A stretch of 64,000 bases of DNA from Membranipora membranacea. Taxonomy: Eukaryota > Bryozoa > Gymnolaemata > Cheilostomatida > Membraniporidae. The DNA lies in NCBI GenBank assembly GCA_914767715.1, contig OU612075.1, positions 3,162,001-3,226,000 on the forward strand, in the 5' to 3' direction. The position numbers and the translations under genes are program-made. The notes beneath the pieces were generated by a model. It worked only from the letters and a program-made list of their open reading frames with translations, was not told the origin of the DNA and searched no databases. Positions within the stretch are counted from its first letter, which is position 1; each line of letters starts with the position of its first letter. This document shows, one piece after another, positions 46,401 to 61,400 of this stretch.

Positions 46401-49400
46401 AGTCATGGTCTATGACTTAGTTTAAGCGCTTAAACTGTGTCGGGATAGCTGGCAGTAGCATTTCATTGTCAACCACTTTCCCCACCCACCTTGTTGGGAA
46501 AGTGGTTGATAATGAAATGGTGCTGCCAGCTATCCCGGCACAGTTTAAGAGCATAAACTCTATATGACTATATAATTACGCATTTATCAGAACATTCATA
46601 ATTGATATAATAGACATACACATTGATATCATAGACATACACGTTATAGAGATGTTTATGTATTTTTTGTTTCAGGTACGATATCAGGGACGATGTCATA
46701 TCGGGGAGAGGAAGAAATCGGGAGGTTTTATAGATAGCTGGTTACTCGGTCGACAGAGCAGACTTCTAGACCCTAAAGAGGTAAGATTGATACTAAAAAA
46801 CGCACTGGGCTACGAAACGAGAAAAGATAAGCCCAATGGCACTGAGGGCTGTGGCACAATCCAATATTTTTTAATCCACATTGGAGGTTGAACCCAGAAA
46901 ACAGGAAACTTGATGGTAAAAAACCGGAACATTGATTGTGCTAATGTACCATCTTCAAAAAGTATACCTATTGATTCAAAGCATAAAATCCATAAATCCA
47001 TAAATTCACCAGAGTAGATCAGGTGACTGCCAAGCCCATTCAACAGCTTCCATTCCTCACCAATCCCTAGTTGACATGTGTGTTATATGAGTTTTATGGA
47101 GCCTAGGCTTGCATGGTCCATAGCTGGTATCCCTGGGAGTAATGGGTTGTCATGTGGAATTTGGTTTTTTTCTGGCAACAAAGGACCTGTTAACCAAAAT
47201 CTCTTTTGAATATATAAGGGGCCTGTCCTGCACCACTGCAGCAAATGTCAAGTGTAGATGTAAAATGCAGATTTGGGTTGCGAGGAACCGCCTATTAGGG
47301 GACGGCAAGATAACGATCAAGTATGAGCTGTCCTGAGCATTTTACACTTAACATTTTACCTTTCAAAGGGCCAATGCGAACAACTATTTATCACCAAGTA
47401 AAATATGTTTTGAAATAGCCGGATGTATTTGGAATTTTGCCTAAAATCACTAGTCAAATTTTCATTTTATGGTCACAGCTAGGTTACAGGACACACCGAA
47501 GTATAAAAACCATCACGCAATTTTCTGTAAATTCCAGATGATAATGCCAAAAATAACATATATCTTCCCTAAAACTGATGACAATAAAAGTATATAAACT
47601 TGTTGTTAATTTCATGTTTTGTTTAGATAACCATATAAAGCATTATTCATTATCATCATTCATCATTCATTATTATTATCATCATATTATCATCATATTA
47701 TCATCATATTTAATGATCTATTCACTCCAGCTAATTTATTTTAAGTGCTCAAACTTTGCTCGGGCTGCTGGTAGTAGTGTTCCGTTATCAACAACCCTCC
47801 TCAACGAACTAGATTTTGCTCAGTGGCGTTTTGCAAGCTGGGCTGATAAAAAACTATCAGACAATAACAGTGATACCATATCTGTTCTATTCAGGTGCTC
47901 TGTCGTTGGAAACCAAAATTAGGTTCACTTGATTGGTTCATCAGTCAGATGTCAGATCTATATCCTATCTGTATCTTGTTGGGTATTTACGTTGTACTAG
48001 ATACCCAGGAAGTAACCTAACCACTCCGCTCCACTCCAGAGAAATCTACCCTGTGCATATCTGATATTTACTTCTCCTTCCTCTTAGCAGCAGCGTAAGA
48101 CATCGTCACACCTTGACCCTCCCTCCAGCTCCTCCTCTCGGCTCAGACACTTCAGTGATAGCGGGAGACGACGCTCCGGTACTGTGGACACCCCTGTGAC
48201 TATCCCTGAGGAGGGGCGTATACGCAGACTCAGCGAGGGGGACGAGAGGGAGAGACATGACAGTGGTAGCAGTACTCGATCAGCGTGCAGCAGTCGAAGT
48301 GAAGATCACTTTGATGCCCTCGACAGTGGTATGGAATTTTTTTAGTTTAGAATAGTTTCGACCAGATGTTCTCAGGAATTTGAAATACATAATTATGATA
48401 TTTTCATTACCATGCTATTCCACCAGTCAAATGGGTACACCTTATAAAAAAAGCAGACATACTAATGAAGCAAAAGACCAATTCCCATAGGATAGCCCTG
48501 TCTGATGATTGTAGAATTTAGAGATATGAGGTTACCCCATAGACTTGATAATTATTAATATTATTAAATCTATATAGGTTACCCACACTTTTGCAACAAG
48601 TATTAATCTAACTCCCGACCAATCTTTGTCACTGATTTCTCTTTGCTGTCTTTAGGTGTTTGTGATGTTCCTGAAGGGTTGAGCACCACCAGACAGAACT
48701 CTGTAGCCAGTACTGCCTCTGTCACATCTGATATATTTGATGAGGTCGATGAGAGAGACCACAGAAGGTCTACTCTGATCACCACCAGTGATACTAACAA
48801 AACTATGCTCTTCCAGGTTTGTGCCTTATTTAGGAGGAGGGGAAGGGGGTAATTCGTAAGGAGGCAACTACTAATATGTAATATGTAATGCAATTTCTTA
48901 AGGCAAAGCCATTTTGTCAGTGTTATTCGTCGGTGAACTTTCTCCCAGGTCTTGCACTATCCACTCCGCTAATCATACATGACGTGTATAGCACTAGCAC
49001 CATTCAATTCCATACAGATCGGCTTATCTGGTAGTTTTTTATCAGGAATGGGGTTGCAATCCCTTATAATGTTGGCTTTACATAATACACCAACAGCCAC
49101 AAAACAAACCTACCAATGCAGATGACCTATGTGCCACAGCTGTAATAGCGTATTTATGTTAAGAATAGGCTATAAAACAACAAATGGTGTTCCATGATAT
49201 CTGTTCATCGTTCAGAATATCAAGCTCTCTCTATCTTGGCTTGAGATCTGAGTCATTGGTCATTGTCGCTGACCGATTTTAGAATTTTAATATCACTTTG
49301 AGATACCTGCAATTAATACAGAGTAACCTCTCGATAACAGTAATTACAAACTTGATCTGAGATTGGGCGTTTTTTTATATCGAAAGTTATTCAATAAGAG

Positions 49401-52400
49401 CCGCCTCTGCTGTCTGAAATTTTACTACACTTTGGAAAAACGCCCAACACCCGCAGGTGCAGACAACTAGAGCCAGGTAACAGTGATGTAACCGTGATTT
49501 ATAAATGATGAACTGACGATTGCCGAGAAATATTCAATAAAAAATTACCGCAATAATTACACATTTGTTTATTGATAAGTGTTGAAGCTGACTTTTCCTC
49601 AATCTTTCCGCAGTTAATGGAGGTATGAATATTACCACTAAACGATTTCAGCGAAGTGTTATAGAGGATCTGACTCGAAAGGCTTTCTCTTATTGTAAGC
49701 CCACTAAACAAGTTTTGGATCCGGTAGACCCTTTTGGTAGATGAACTTTTCACGATATCTTCTCTGTTGCAGATTGACGATGATAAAATGTCTGTTATTA
49801 GCCTTGACAAGAAGTCGATTATCTTGGAGAAAACTTTCAAAGAAATATCCTATTGCACCCAGGTAAATGAAAATTATTATTTCTTTCTCATTAATATGTC
49901 TTATGGTATATATATATTATTATCATAATATATATAAATATGTATATTATTGTATATTGCTATTACATATTTTGGATTGTTATTATATATTATTTTTATT
50001 AATTATAATGTTATTTAATATTAAAAACACTGTTAATATACTTGACCTCACGCTTTTTGAATCTGCCAGCTCTCTCTTTATAAAATTCAACCAAGGTCAA
50101 TGAAACGAGAAAGCTTCTCAGCCTAAAATTTGGAAAAGAGAAACAGTTATGCGACCAGCGACATTGGAAGCAATCCGCTTTGAATATCTATTTTTGTTAG
50201 TTGAGTTGAGTTAGTTGAGTCATCAGATACCAGACATCAAATTGATTTTGCCACAAACAACATTATAGCTGTGGGTGCTAAGGTGCTAAGTGGTGGGGTG
50301 ACACGCCAGCAGACAACTCTCCCTGTGTACATGATATGAAGTCACAAACACAGAACAGGCTCATCGAAGTCTTCAGAGTTTTTTAAATAGTTTGTGGGCC
50401 GGAAGTTGAAAGTTGACAAGCATATTAGCCGGAGTCTGATGCTTTTTGAAAAGATGCTTCGTGATTAGACAACCAGACAGTGAGAGATAAACGATTGTAG
50501 TTTTGTGACCTGTGAGCTGTGCATAGACGGTCTCCAAATCTGTCATATGGATTTTTGACACTTCTAGATGAAGAAATTCTCACCTCTGACTGTTAATGGC
50601 TGACATAATGGTACATTAGGTTAAATCATGTTATCATTGTAGAGTAATTACATGGAAAATATGATAAGATTAATTTGGTCATAACTCACAGACCCGTTTC
50701 TTCTACCTGATATCATTCATATATTCAAATTGTCTGGTGATCTGGTGGTGACAAAGCAGAAAACCTCAACTAAGGATATCATTTTTCTCTCTTTCAGGGT
50801 GCTAAGTTCACAGATCACTTTGGTTTTATCTGCTATGACAGCAAAGCGCGCAGAGAAGATAGGAAGGACCAGTATATCATGTATATATTCCAGGTATGAT
50901 AAAATGATTATTGTATTTGTTATTTTAGTAATTTATTGCTCACCTTGTCTTTGAGGAGGGGCTGGCCAAGGTATCACAAATCAACCTGGGTTCAGGTCTC
51001 AGGGACCCATAGATCCATCGAACAAATTTTAATCTAGCGTCTCTGTTCAAAACGCTCTGAAACACAAACGGATCGGGAGCAAAGATGAAACTGTGTTGCA
51101 CGATGGCTGAGCTGCCCCATTTAGGACGGTTTGACCAAAGGTTTATTGCTTAGTATTTGTGAGTATTTTTTGTATTATGTGTAATTTATTTTAAAATATT
51201 TAGTATAATGCCTATTTAAATAACATTCATTTAGTATTATAAGGTATAATTTTTTTTTGCACCATATTAGTGGTAGTTTGAGTGGGGAGGGATACCTTTC
51301 TTTTCCAATGATACACCGAATAAGAATTTTACAACATGGCAGCAGCGATTTTCTCCCCTATGAACTTTTATCTGCACTTCACTTGAATGAGTAGCTGACG
51401 TACTTCAGATAAGGGATGTGTTACTTTTTTAACAAATTCAAGTTCAAGAGGTGATTTCAATTTTCACAGTAGTTTGAGAGCAACGTACTTGCTATCTAGT
51501 GTTTGCTAGTACTATGTGAGATATGCTTCATCACGCGTTTACTTATAATAAGTCAATCAATGAAATTGGTACAATAATTGTACCAATTTCATTGATTGAC
51601 TTATTTTTTTGGAACGATATCGACTATTTAGTCTAGTTTCTTTGTTCTGCTTTTTTTGAGGTAGGTTAAGTTCATTTATATATCATGCAATCTGGGTAGG
51701 CCTAGTGTGAATCACTCTTACTATATATCTAGAGATTTTTTAAAGCTTACATGCGAAAGGGCGCGTTCTCATTTATGATGATTGCTGGCTGTTCCTTTTG
51801 GATGCTGGTCTGTGAGCACCTATGGTTGCTCACAGAGTTTGTGTTCGCTTTAATTAACCTGTTGTATCTACCACTATAAACGATCAAAATCCTTAGTTAT
51901 TAGCAAAAGCTTAGAGTAGGCTTAGAGGTATACTGTTTTACAACCGTGCTCCTTGTTTCTGTTTATAGTGTGCGTCTGACAATGTAATAACAGAAGTTAT
52001 GGACACTCTTAAGAAGGCGTTCGCCTCTGTGCTGAGACGAAGTCAAGAGATGCAAAACTGTGAATTCTGTCCCATGACTCAGTACCATAAACTATGTGAA
52101 GATCTCACCTACAGTAAGTACACCATTATAATACCCATATTAATACAGTGTAGGTTTATCTGAAAGTAAATGCCTATCTACATCTTACATCATTGCGGTT
52201 CAGGATTTAGTCGCGTGGCTATAAAGCGAGTGCGCGGCTTAGGCTATAGACTGAACACCAAGTTGTGGATTAGAGGGTGGGAATGTTTTTCAACTGGTAG
52301 ATTCTAGATTGCTAGACATTACTTTTCCCAATCATGATAATGCAGTACAGACTGACTACAGATCTGACATCTATGATATGATGACATTTTACAGTGTCGA

Positions 52401-55400
52401 AATGGGTAGAGGCTTGCATCTGTGACACTAGTTTCATTTCCCTCTACATTTCACCCTAATTCACCTCGTAACTTGACGCTACACCGTAGAGATAATTATG
52501 TTATAAGATATTAATATGAGTCTATGGTCTACACCATAACGACTAAAAAATATCTGTTATCTGCAGATATTTCATTTGGTGCCCATACAAGGAGGACTTG
52601 TTTCGATGTAGTTATATTGTGCACCCTACTATTAGTGATAGCGAACAACATGGGATTGTTCTCTGCTGTTTTACAGTTATGTTCCTATAAGTTAGTTAGT
52701 TAGTTAGTTAGTTAAGTGAGTTACTGTTTGAACATCACCAGGTAGCAGATTATCATATTTTATCTTGGTTTTACAGTAAAAGATTGCGAGTCAGCGTATA
52801 ATTGTGTACAGAACCACATACTAAACCTGCCCATGTCCGAGTACACGGACCTAATGAATAAAGTGAAGACAGAGCAGTGTACATCATATGAGGAAGCTAA
52901 CGATGTCCTCATGACTAAACTACGTATCATGTGTGAGATCAGACAAATCGAACATATACACGGCAAAGAAACTGATGTGAGTAGTCAATATATTTTTTCA
53001 TTTCTCATTGTAAACAGGCAACACATAATAACTTGTTCAATGATGGTCTGTCAACTCAAAACTCTCCATAATCACTATGTTCCCACGCATAGAATTGGTT
53101 TTTCAAATGAAGTTGTCCGCCCTCAATCTGAATGAATGTGATGATCTTGCTAATCGTTCTGAAACGAAATCTAAAAGATCTGCCGTGGCTGGGATGCTTA
53201 TTGCTCAGCCATGCGCATTCGATCCCACACGCTTTCCCAAAATAAATTAACACAAACCGAATAGGAATCAACACTATTTCCATGATTCGACAACTCAACA
53301 AATCGATGCATCAAAGCACCAATTCGAAGCATGGAAACTTAGTGATTATGTAGGACAAACAAATATATATATATATATATATACAAGCATTTACTAACAC
53401 TCTAGGTCATAATACCTAGTCTCATCACTGTTACGCTGAAAAAATATTTTGTGGTATCATTTATTTAGTACATATTGATGCGACCTGAGGGTACGTGTAT
53501 AAGGCAGCAGATGTTACAAATCCCCAGTCCAGCCGAGGTACACGCTTTAGATTTAGCCATTTATATGTCCCATCCTCCAAAGACACAAACCCCCAGAAGC
53601 TCGCAACCTCTATTTGCGCTTGTGCAATGCAATGACTTGTTGAAAGCATAGTGTGCGGTTTTGCTGTATTGGAAGTTATCCTCTCCTTAAAAATGTCAAT
53701 CACTTTTGAGAGGGCAGCTTTGGCGATATACTGCGTGTCCCAGGCTGGTTCTCAAATCTACATGATTGGGTCACATGACACTAAGAGAGTCACATGACAC
53801 TAAGAGGGTCACATGACACTAAGAGGGTCACATGACACTAAGACCGATCCTTGTGTGAATGATATTAGTGATATATTGCCTTTCTTGTTTTGGTAAAATG
53901 TGTGGTCTTATTTTTAAAATTAGAAAAGTGGTCTGATGTAAATTTTGTCATCATCACACACTGATTTCAATTTCAAGGCCCACAAGAGGAAGTACAAACA
54001 CCAACCTGAATAAATATTTGAATTTGTTCGAGAATTGACAAAAAGAACCAGAAAGGAAAGATTTTATATCTGATTGTTGTGCTTTTACAGCAGATATCCA
54101 TATTGAAATCAAAGGTTTACTTTGTGTTGTAGTCGTATGTTGCCTTTGATTGTCCAACACCACAAAACCCCCTCATCCAATCAGAAATCATGTTGCATGT
54201 TGCCTCAGCCTCAGTTCTGAGTAGTTGGTATCTAGTCCAAGTCGATGTAGGCACCCCTCCATCATAAACTAGCATAGCAGGTCACAATAGCGAATCTGAC
54301 AAGACATACAACGTAAAGCCACGGCCTTGTTGGATAAAATATTTGCATGCTTGCTTTTCATTAGATTTCGAGTTCTTTTGCTGATATTTTATTTTTGCTG
54401 CCATTTACAATGTAACAGCATTTATATTGACAACATTTTTACCCTCGTTACGGCAATACATGCAACCATTCTACGAAGCATTAAAGTGATATAGATACCA
54501 ATAAAGTATTAAAAAAATAACATTTTAGTATCTCAATCCTTTTGTTTTTTTTATTATTAAACACACCTTATTCTTGCCATTACAGTTCAACATAGTGCTA
54601 CACAGACAATCAAAACTTAATGTTCTAAAGAACAGAGCCAAGAAGGCGTTGGCATTCGACATGTTCGGCAAGGTAAGTAACTGGTAAAAAGTAATACCAA
54701 TTACAATCATAAATTTGATTGTTTCAATTTATTTTAAATGAAACTCTGGTGACCTTGACCTTGGGCAGTGTTCTGGCTTTTCCGTCCTTGTGCATGTGAA
54801 TTGTCCGCTCTTCTCACCAGCTCTTACCGCAGGGTGATTTACAAGACAACTGTTTGGTAAGTGTTGGTCAAGCACATTGTTAAAAACTGCCACTAATACA
54901 ACTACGTTCACTTGCATGTCAAATTCATTCATCTTGTGATATCAAATGTACTATTTCAATCATATTATATGAATAGGTATATAATTATAATATATATAAT
55001 TTCAATGATCATCTTGAATATATTATTTTGTTTCACAGAAGAGTCATGAGCCGGAGTGGAGGCCAAAAGGTCATAACCCCGTCGCTGATCTAAATCTAAA
55101 TGTGAGTCATCCAATATTTTTATTTTACAACGCAGTGTAAGTGTTGATGGACTTATTATGAGTTATGCTTGACACTTTTACTGTATTTACACTGTATTTG
55201 CTCTGTACTTGCACTGTATTTACACTGTATTTGCACTGTATATACCTACACTGTTCTTACACTCTGCTAACACTGTACTTACACTGTATTTCTTTGTTTC
55301 TATAAAAGGCCATTTACTTACCCAAATGCGAAGCTTACATAATGATCTTCATTGTCGCTCTGGTTTATTGTAATATCTCTCATTTCTCCCATTTCCAGGA

Positions 55401-58400
55401 CATAAATGAAGCAGATATTCCCCCGCCGTCTCCCTCACCCACTACTAAACACTCCCTTACTATGATATCAGAAGCTCTCGGAGACGCCCTCGCTTCGCCC
55501 GGCAGACGACCTCGAGCTCATACAGCCAGTGAAGTTATCAGTAAACAAGTATCAACAGGTTGGTCAAATAAGCAGTCTAGAATGTTTGAAGATCAGTCAA
55601 ATTGAAAAGAACCAAAATCACTTTCTCATCATTTCATCATGCTGATAAGAATGAGGCCTGCTGGATGTCTCCTTCTCGAATCGCTTTCACCTTTATGGAA
55701 ACTTGAGCGAAGAGATAAGGATAGGTTATCGCTTGTTGTAATAGAAATGTAAAATACTGAAAGGGACACGTGGTATGAGATGTGTAGACTATTCTTTGAT
55801 GGTTTGCCACATAAGTGCTCTCCCCTATATGAAATGACAAACATGCTGAACATGCCACCTTCTCCTAAAGCCATCACCATTTCCTGCCTGTGGTAAGAGA
55901 CAGGAAATTGTGTCACTTGTTCTCCTATGAGCTTACCAATCTTAAAGTGTAGCCTTTGTTCCTTCCAGGTTCAATACCCACAGTCAGTCACAGTGAGGCA
56001 GATCAGCATTTCATACTGAAGAAATTATCTCATATGGGACACAGTCTAGAGGAGGCACTAAGGGGAGACAAGTATATGTCTCCTGATAAAAGCAGGTAAC
56101 TAAAATACATTATATTTTTCTACCTGCGCTTGCAATCATATTTCTTAACACGAACCCTTGATATTCTTTATGTAAAAGTGCTGAACACATATTGATCATG
56201 TATTCCATGAGTAGGTTTTTTCCTGAAGAATAGGAGAAGTGCCCGAATCTTTTATAATTTATAGCAGCGTTGCCTCTTGCTCTTAGCTTCAGGTTAAGCG
56301 TTCTCTTCATGCACTTTTTCGTATGAAATTCTCACTTTGATTGCTGTGTGCCACAATTATTTAGGCTATGAAGGCCCTGGTACAAACCATATTGAGTTGT
56401 TGTAACTCTCAGATCTCCCTGAATGCACCGGTCAGTTTCACACCACCAAACAACCTGTGTGGTAAGCTATAAAGCATGTTTGGTGGTGTAAAACTGGCCT
56501 GTGCCTAGATCGTAACACCGTATAACATTCCTAACACTGAGATCTTGTTGTAGCATATCATCAGCCGGTAGGAAGCAGAGTATGCCTGTACTAACCTCCA
56601 CAGATAACGATATAGCCGGGGTACACGATGTAGAGATCGCCGGTCCGATGGCGGTGAGGAAGAAACACCGCAGAATGAGCTCCTGGAGGAGAGATATATT
56701 CCAGAGTGTCGTCACAACTCCAAATAGCAAGAGTAAAAAGGTATGTACAACACTTATATGAGATATTATATGGCTAACATCTGAAGGCATTATCAAGTTG
56801 ACTAGATGTGTTGATAAACAAGTATGTCACAGGTTAATCTGACTGTTCAGATCTGCAAGCAAACTTTGAATGAATGTTTTGTGTCTAATTGATTTGCTTT
56901 GAACATGCCTAGAATATCTTCCATGCATGTAAATAAAGCAGGATTATCATTGAGACACTGGATTGCTTAGCATGTCTTTGGTGTTTGCGTTCTTAAAATT
57001 GGATAAATGTGGTGCAATAAATTAAAAATTCAGCATAATTTGTGTGATATTATCTATGATACACATACAAAGGTATACATTTTTTTATGTATATTCTATA
57101 AAATACATAAATATATTAACAGGCTGGACTAGCTGACACCCCTGTTAAGAGATCTCTTGGAAAAGAAGAACTTAGGGCTTTGTGGAGGTCTGCTATAGAA
57201 CAAACTATACTCCTCAATAGGATGGAGAAAGAGAACACAAATCTCAGAGGTATAGTCAGAATTATTGTTATAATATTTTAAATGTGATTGAAATCTGCTT
57301 TGAGATATTTTTGCATGCTCCCGTAATGAGTCCTGTATGAGTGATCTGACATCAGTCATGGTCAACATTAGTGGCTAACCATTATCTACTTACATACAAC
57401 TCTAACTTAAGATATAGAGTGATAGAATCAATATTATATGGTGTTCAGATTTTACTGCTATGAACCCGAACAAATTTTTTTAAGCGCTATCAACAAATTC
57501 AATATGAGATATCATTTTCACTAACATCTTCTCCTAATTTGTCGAGTTACGACATAGTCAGTTCTGTAACGGCTAATTTTTTGGTGAAAGTCCGGAACCC
57601 AAAATGCCACAATACACTACACTCTCAGGTCTCTTTTATCTGCAATGTCCAGCTCACAGATGAATTTGTCATTATGAGTGAGGATACCTGCTGCCATTAT
57701 AATGTTTGATTTGTTTCTATAAGGTTGTAAACCTTTCCTATCAATGTTATTTCTCATCTAATCTCTCAGAACATGAGGAAAAAATGAAACAGAAAAGAGC
57801 CCAGCTCAGCTATCAGGACGTTACGCCATGTCATGACGAGGTGGTAAACAAGTGGAGATCACTCCTTGGTAAAGTGAAATCTGCAGCAGATCCCGAGCAT
57901 AAAGTACCTAAAGTAGACCTGTGGACGCTCGTCAAGGATGGTAAGTACATGTAAGATAAGCTCATGTAAATCACTGTCGTCTTTAATATTGGTTTTGACT
58001 AATGAGAATTTCTTTTTGTTGTTATCCACTCTTTTATTCATAACTTGACTTTGATATTGTCAATGCTTTCCCATAAAACAAATTGAGTTCCTACTATTTG
58101 CATGCTTGTCCTGGATACTGGCATAAATAACTGCGCATTCTACGAATAACAATCTGATTTCAACTTAAAGTATTCTGTTCAGGGGTGAAATTTCTAGCCC
58201 CTTTTTGTAGTCGGCAGTTACTCTGTATGCTGTATATATATCATATGCCTATAGATAGACTAGGTCGCTTTACACGCTCACTCTTGCCATTCCAATGCCT
58301 AAATTACCTGCCTTATTACCTGCTATCTAGGTCCATCCAACCTGAGGGAAATGGTCAAAAACGGTAGGTAGACTAATTGTCGCTGCGACCCAAAGCAAGT

Positions 58401-61400
58401 TGTCCGTTTCAATCCCGCCGCGAATGAGTTATGAGCAATTCCCCTTGCCAGATTCCAAGTTGCTTCTGCAGTCCTCATCCTCAGCCAGTGCAAATTTGTT
58501 GCTTGATTAGTTAGTGTCTAGAATAAGTTTGATCCAGTTTGTCTACGATTCAATTACTGATGGAGGAGAGGGGGAAGCAACTCTGAATGTGTTTCTCTGC
58601 CCGCTCATTTGATACGCCACAGCTGGTTTATCAGTGAAGGGAGAGCAACATCAAATACAAGCAAACTGGGATCAAACTTAATCTAGCTACTGTCTTTAAC
58701 AGCATGATTAAAAAATGTTACACTGCTCACACAAGTTTACAGCGGATATGGATGTGAGGTATGAGGTGTCTAAATAGTAGAAGAAGATTGGTCAGTCAGT
58801 GCATAACTTACTTATATGTAGCACAACTAGTTGCATTAATGTCTCACAAATTGGTTAAGGGTGGTGGTAACATGGGTTCAATTATTCACTCTGGGTTAGT
58901 CAGGGCATCTAGTAGTCTTTTCTGGTAGGGAATTTTTGACAGAAGTACCTGAATGAGATCGTTTGTCTCTGGCCAATGAGATATTTTGATCAAAATGTAA
59001 ACTGATCACTGCTCACCATGTTGGAAAATCTCTGATTAAACATTATTCTTCAATCAGTTGACGGATATCAAAATCTCCCAATCACCTCAAAACATACGAA
59101 GACTACTCAAATTAGTTCTTGTCTATCCGGGGATGCACGCTAATTGTATGGTCTAAAAAATGTTTCTTCCATCCCTAAAAGTGATCAAATCTAATAACTG
59201 ATACTGTTTATTTTTCGCCGTCCAGGTGTACCTCGTGCTCGACGCGGGGAGATATGGAAGTTGTTAGCTCGACAGTATAATCTGAGTAATAAAGGATTCC
59301 ATAGTGAGGCTGAGGAGAGGCCGGAGGAGATGGAGGAATATCATCACTTACTACTCGGACTCACTCCTCATCAACACGCCATACTCATAGACTTAGGTCT
59401 GCTACTAAACATGATATATAATCATTATTTAAAAATAAGTCGGTCTCATTTTAATTATAATTAGGCACTGTTATTCAGACCGCATCATATAATCTAGCAG
59501 AAGACACAAGCTTCTTCTAACCAGACATATAGAACCAGATGAAATTGTTTAAGTTCACAAAGATAATAAAATAGAATTGTACTTTTAAAAATGTAGATAA
59601 AAAGTTCCAAAGTACTTTTGTGCTGAAGTTAATCTTAATCTACATGTTTAAATACGTTTTAATTTTTACAAATGCTCAGTCCCGAGTGAGCACAGGAATC
59701 AAAGTAAATACCCATAACAACTTGGCTTTTTAGCTTCGACCTTTTTTGCCTCAATAATCATAATGATCTATCACTCAATTGAGTGCTTGCCCGGAGTTGC
59801 CAATTAAACTGAATGATGTGGAGAGTAAAAGTAGATTCACAACATTTACTTTCTTTTTTTTGTACACAGGTAGAACATTCCCTCAACATGACTATTTTAA
59901 GACCCAACTAGGAGCCGGACAGCTGGCCTTGTTTAACATCCTCAAAGCTTACTCCCTGGTAGATACAGAGGTTGGGTACTGTCAAGGTCTCGGGTTTGTG
60001 GCAGGAATACTTCTAATGCATGTAAGTAGTTCTCACCTAGACCATGTTTAATCCAGTTGCCTGCATTCGGAGCTGCTCAACTGGATTAAACTTGGTCTTA
60101 TGCTCACCACACAGACACTCATATAGTTAACCATCCTTTAGTTGAGATTATAACAATATAACATGTATAACTGTAGAAAAAAAGAGTCTCTTAGTACCTT
60201 AGTACCTAAAGTTTGCCCACCCTTCATAATAGAAGCGGATACAAGGTGGTCATTTAAAATCGCAATTTTAGATGCTCAGGCTTAACAATTTAGATCATTT
60301 TTTAAAAGTAATTTATTTGCTCAAATTTAATTCCTGTTAACCATGATGAGTATGAACCTGGTTGCTAATTTTAATCTGTTGTTTCAGATTGAGGAGGAGG
60401 AGACTTTTGAGTTACTGTGCCATCTTATGTACGATCTGGGACTGAGAAAACTGTACAAACCTAATATGGCTGGCCTACAAGTGTCAATGTACCAACTAGC
60501 TAGACTTATGAGGTATGTTAATATCTTCTGTTCTTTCGTGTGGATAGAAAAATTATCATATCTTTATAAAAGTCTTTTCCTGGAACCTTTGTTAATAACT
60601 CAGCATTATCAGGGGAATAAATTAGTCAATTCAATAATAAGATAGCTCCTTATCCCGGAAGGAGCATAAGAATTATATTTGTATTTAATTTTGATACAAT
60701 GATACTGTTCTGCATACACAATGCCCAGCTGATCACCTTTCGCAAGGTCTCTCATTTTGACCTCATAAGAAAAGGAATTAAGACGGAACTCAACTAAACA
60801 CAAAAGAAAAAATATTTAAGATTTGAAAACCTTGCATATGCCTGGACTGTCTTGACAATCTTTGTTGGTGGAGGCACAACACTCTCCTCGACATTTTGAT
60901 GCAAGAGTTGACAAGCCTTCTTCCCCCCCCCCATCAACAGAGCTGGTTGCGGTGTGGAGGGAACAAAGCTTGTCAAGACAGCCAAGCATAGGTCTTCTTG
61001 CTGTACTAATAATAATTATCTTCTCTTGACACAGGGACAGACATACAGCTCTGTACGAACATCTTGAGAACTTGGAGATAATGCCGGCTCTTTATGCAGC
61101 TCCGTGGTTTATAACACTATTCTCATCTCAGTTCTCTATTGGATTCGTCTCCAGGGTGTTTGGTATGTTTACTGATCACATAAACTCAACTAGATACCAT
61201 GTTACATATATTATGGTGGTTCACAACTATTCCCATTTATAACTCCACTGGACTTTCAGTGGATCACTTTCCAACCTGATCAATCATTATCCAAATAAGC
61301 TTACATGGTGAAATGCGTTCTTCCAGATCTTGTCATTCACTTATTTTATAGTTGCTTTATATTTGATCAGAGATTTTAAAAATTATTCAAAATCTATTAT

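Larger units (their letters stand above)
46676..52113 (+). other. TBC1D1/4 exons 5-10: PTB2 split by a basic Ser-rich insert
   Basis: Residues 201-478. PTB2 starts [20 protein letters not shown], is interrupted by exons 6-7 (about 236-360) and resumes [38 protein letters not shown], then [15 protein letters not shown]. It ends with [20 protein letters not shown]. The insert carries two R-x-R-x-x-S sites, RLRHFS (S257) and RIRRLS (S283), the consensus of Akt-family kinases. Vertebrate TBC1D1/TBC1D4 also place regulatory phosphosites in this insert. Exon 6 has tandem NAGNAG acceptors (TTAGCAGCAG), which can add or remove one Gln. Confidence 0.85.
52777..54672 (+). other. TBC1D1/4 exons 11-12: linker after PTB2
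   Basis: Residues 479-574. Exon 11 encodes helices with [18 protein letters not shown] and [20 protein letters not shown]. Exon 12 gives [20 protein letters not shown]. The last segment matches the LKNKAKRSL-type motif that vertebrate TBC1D1/4 have at this place. Confidence 0.8.
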
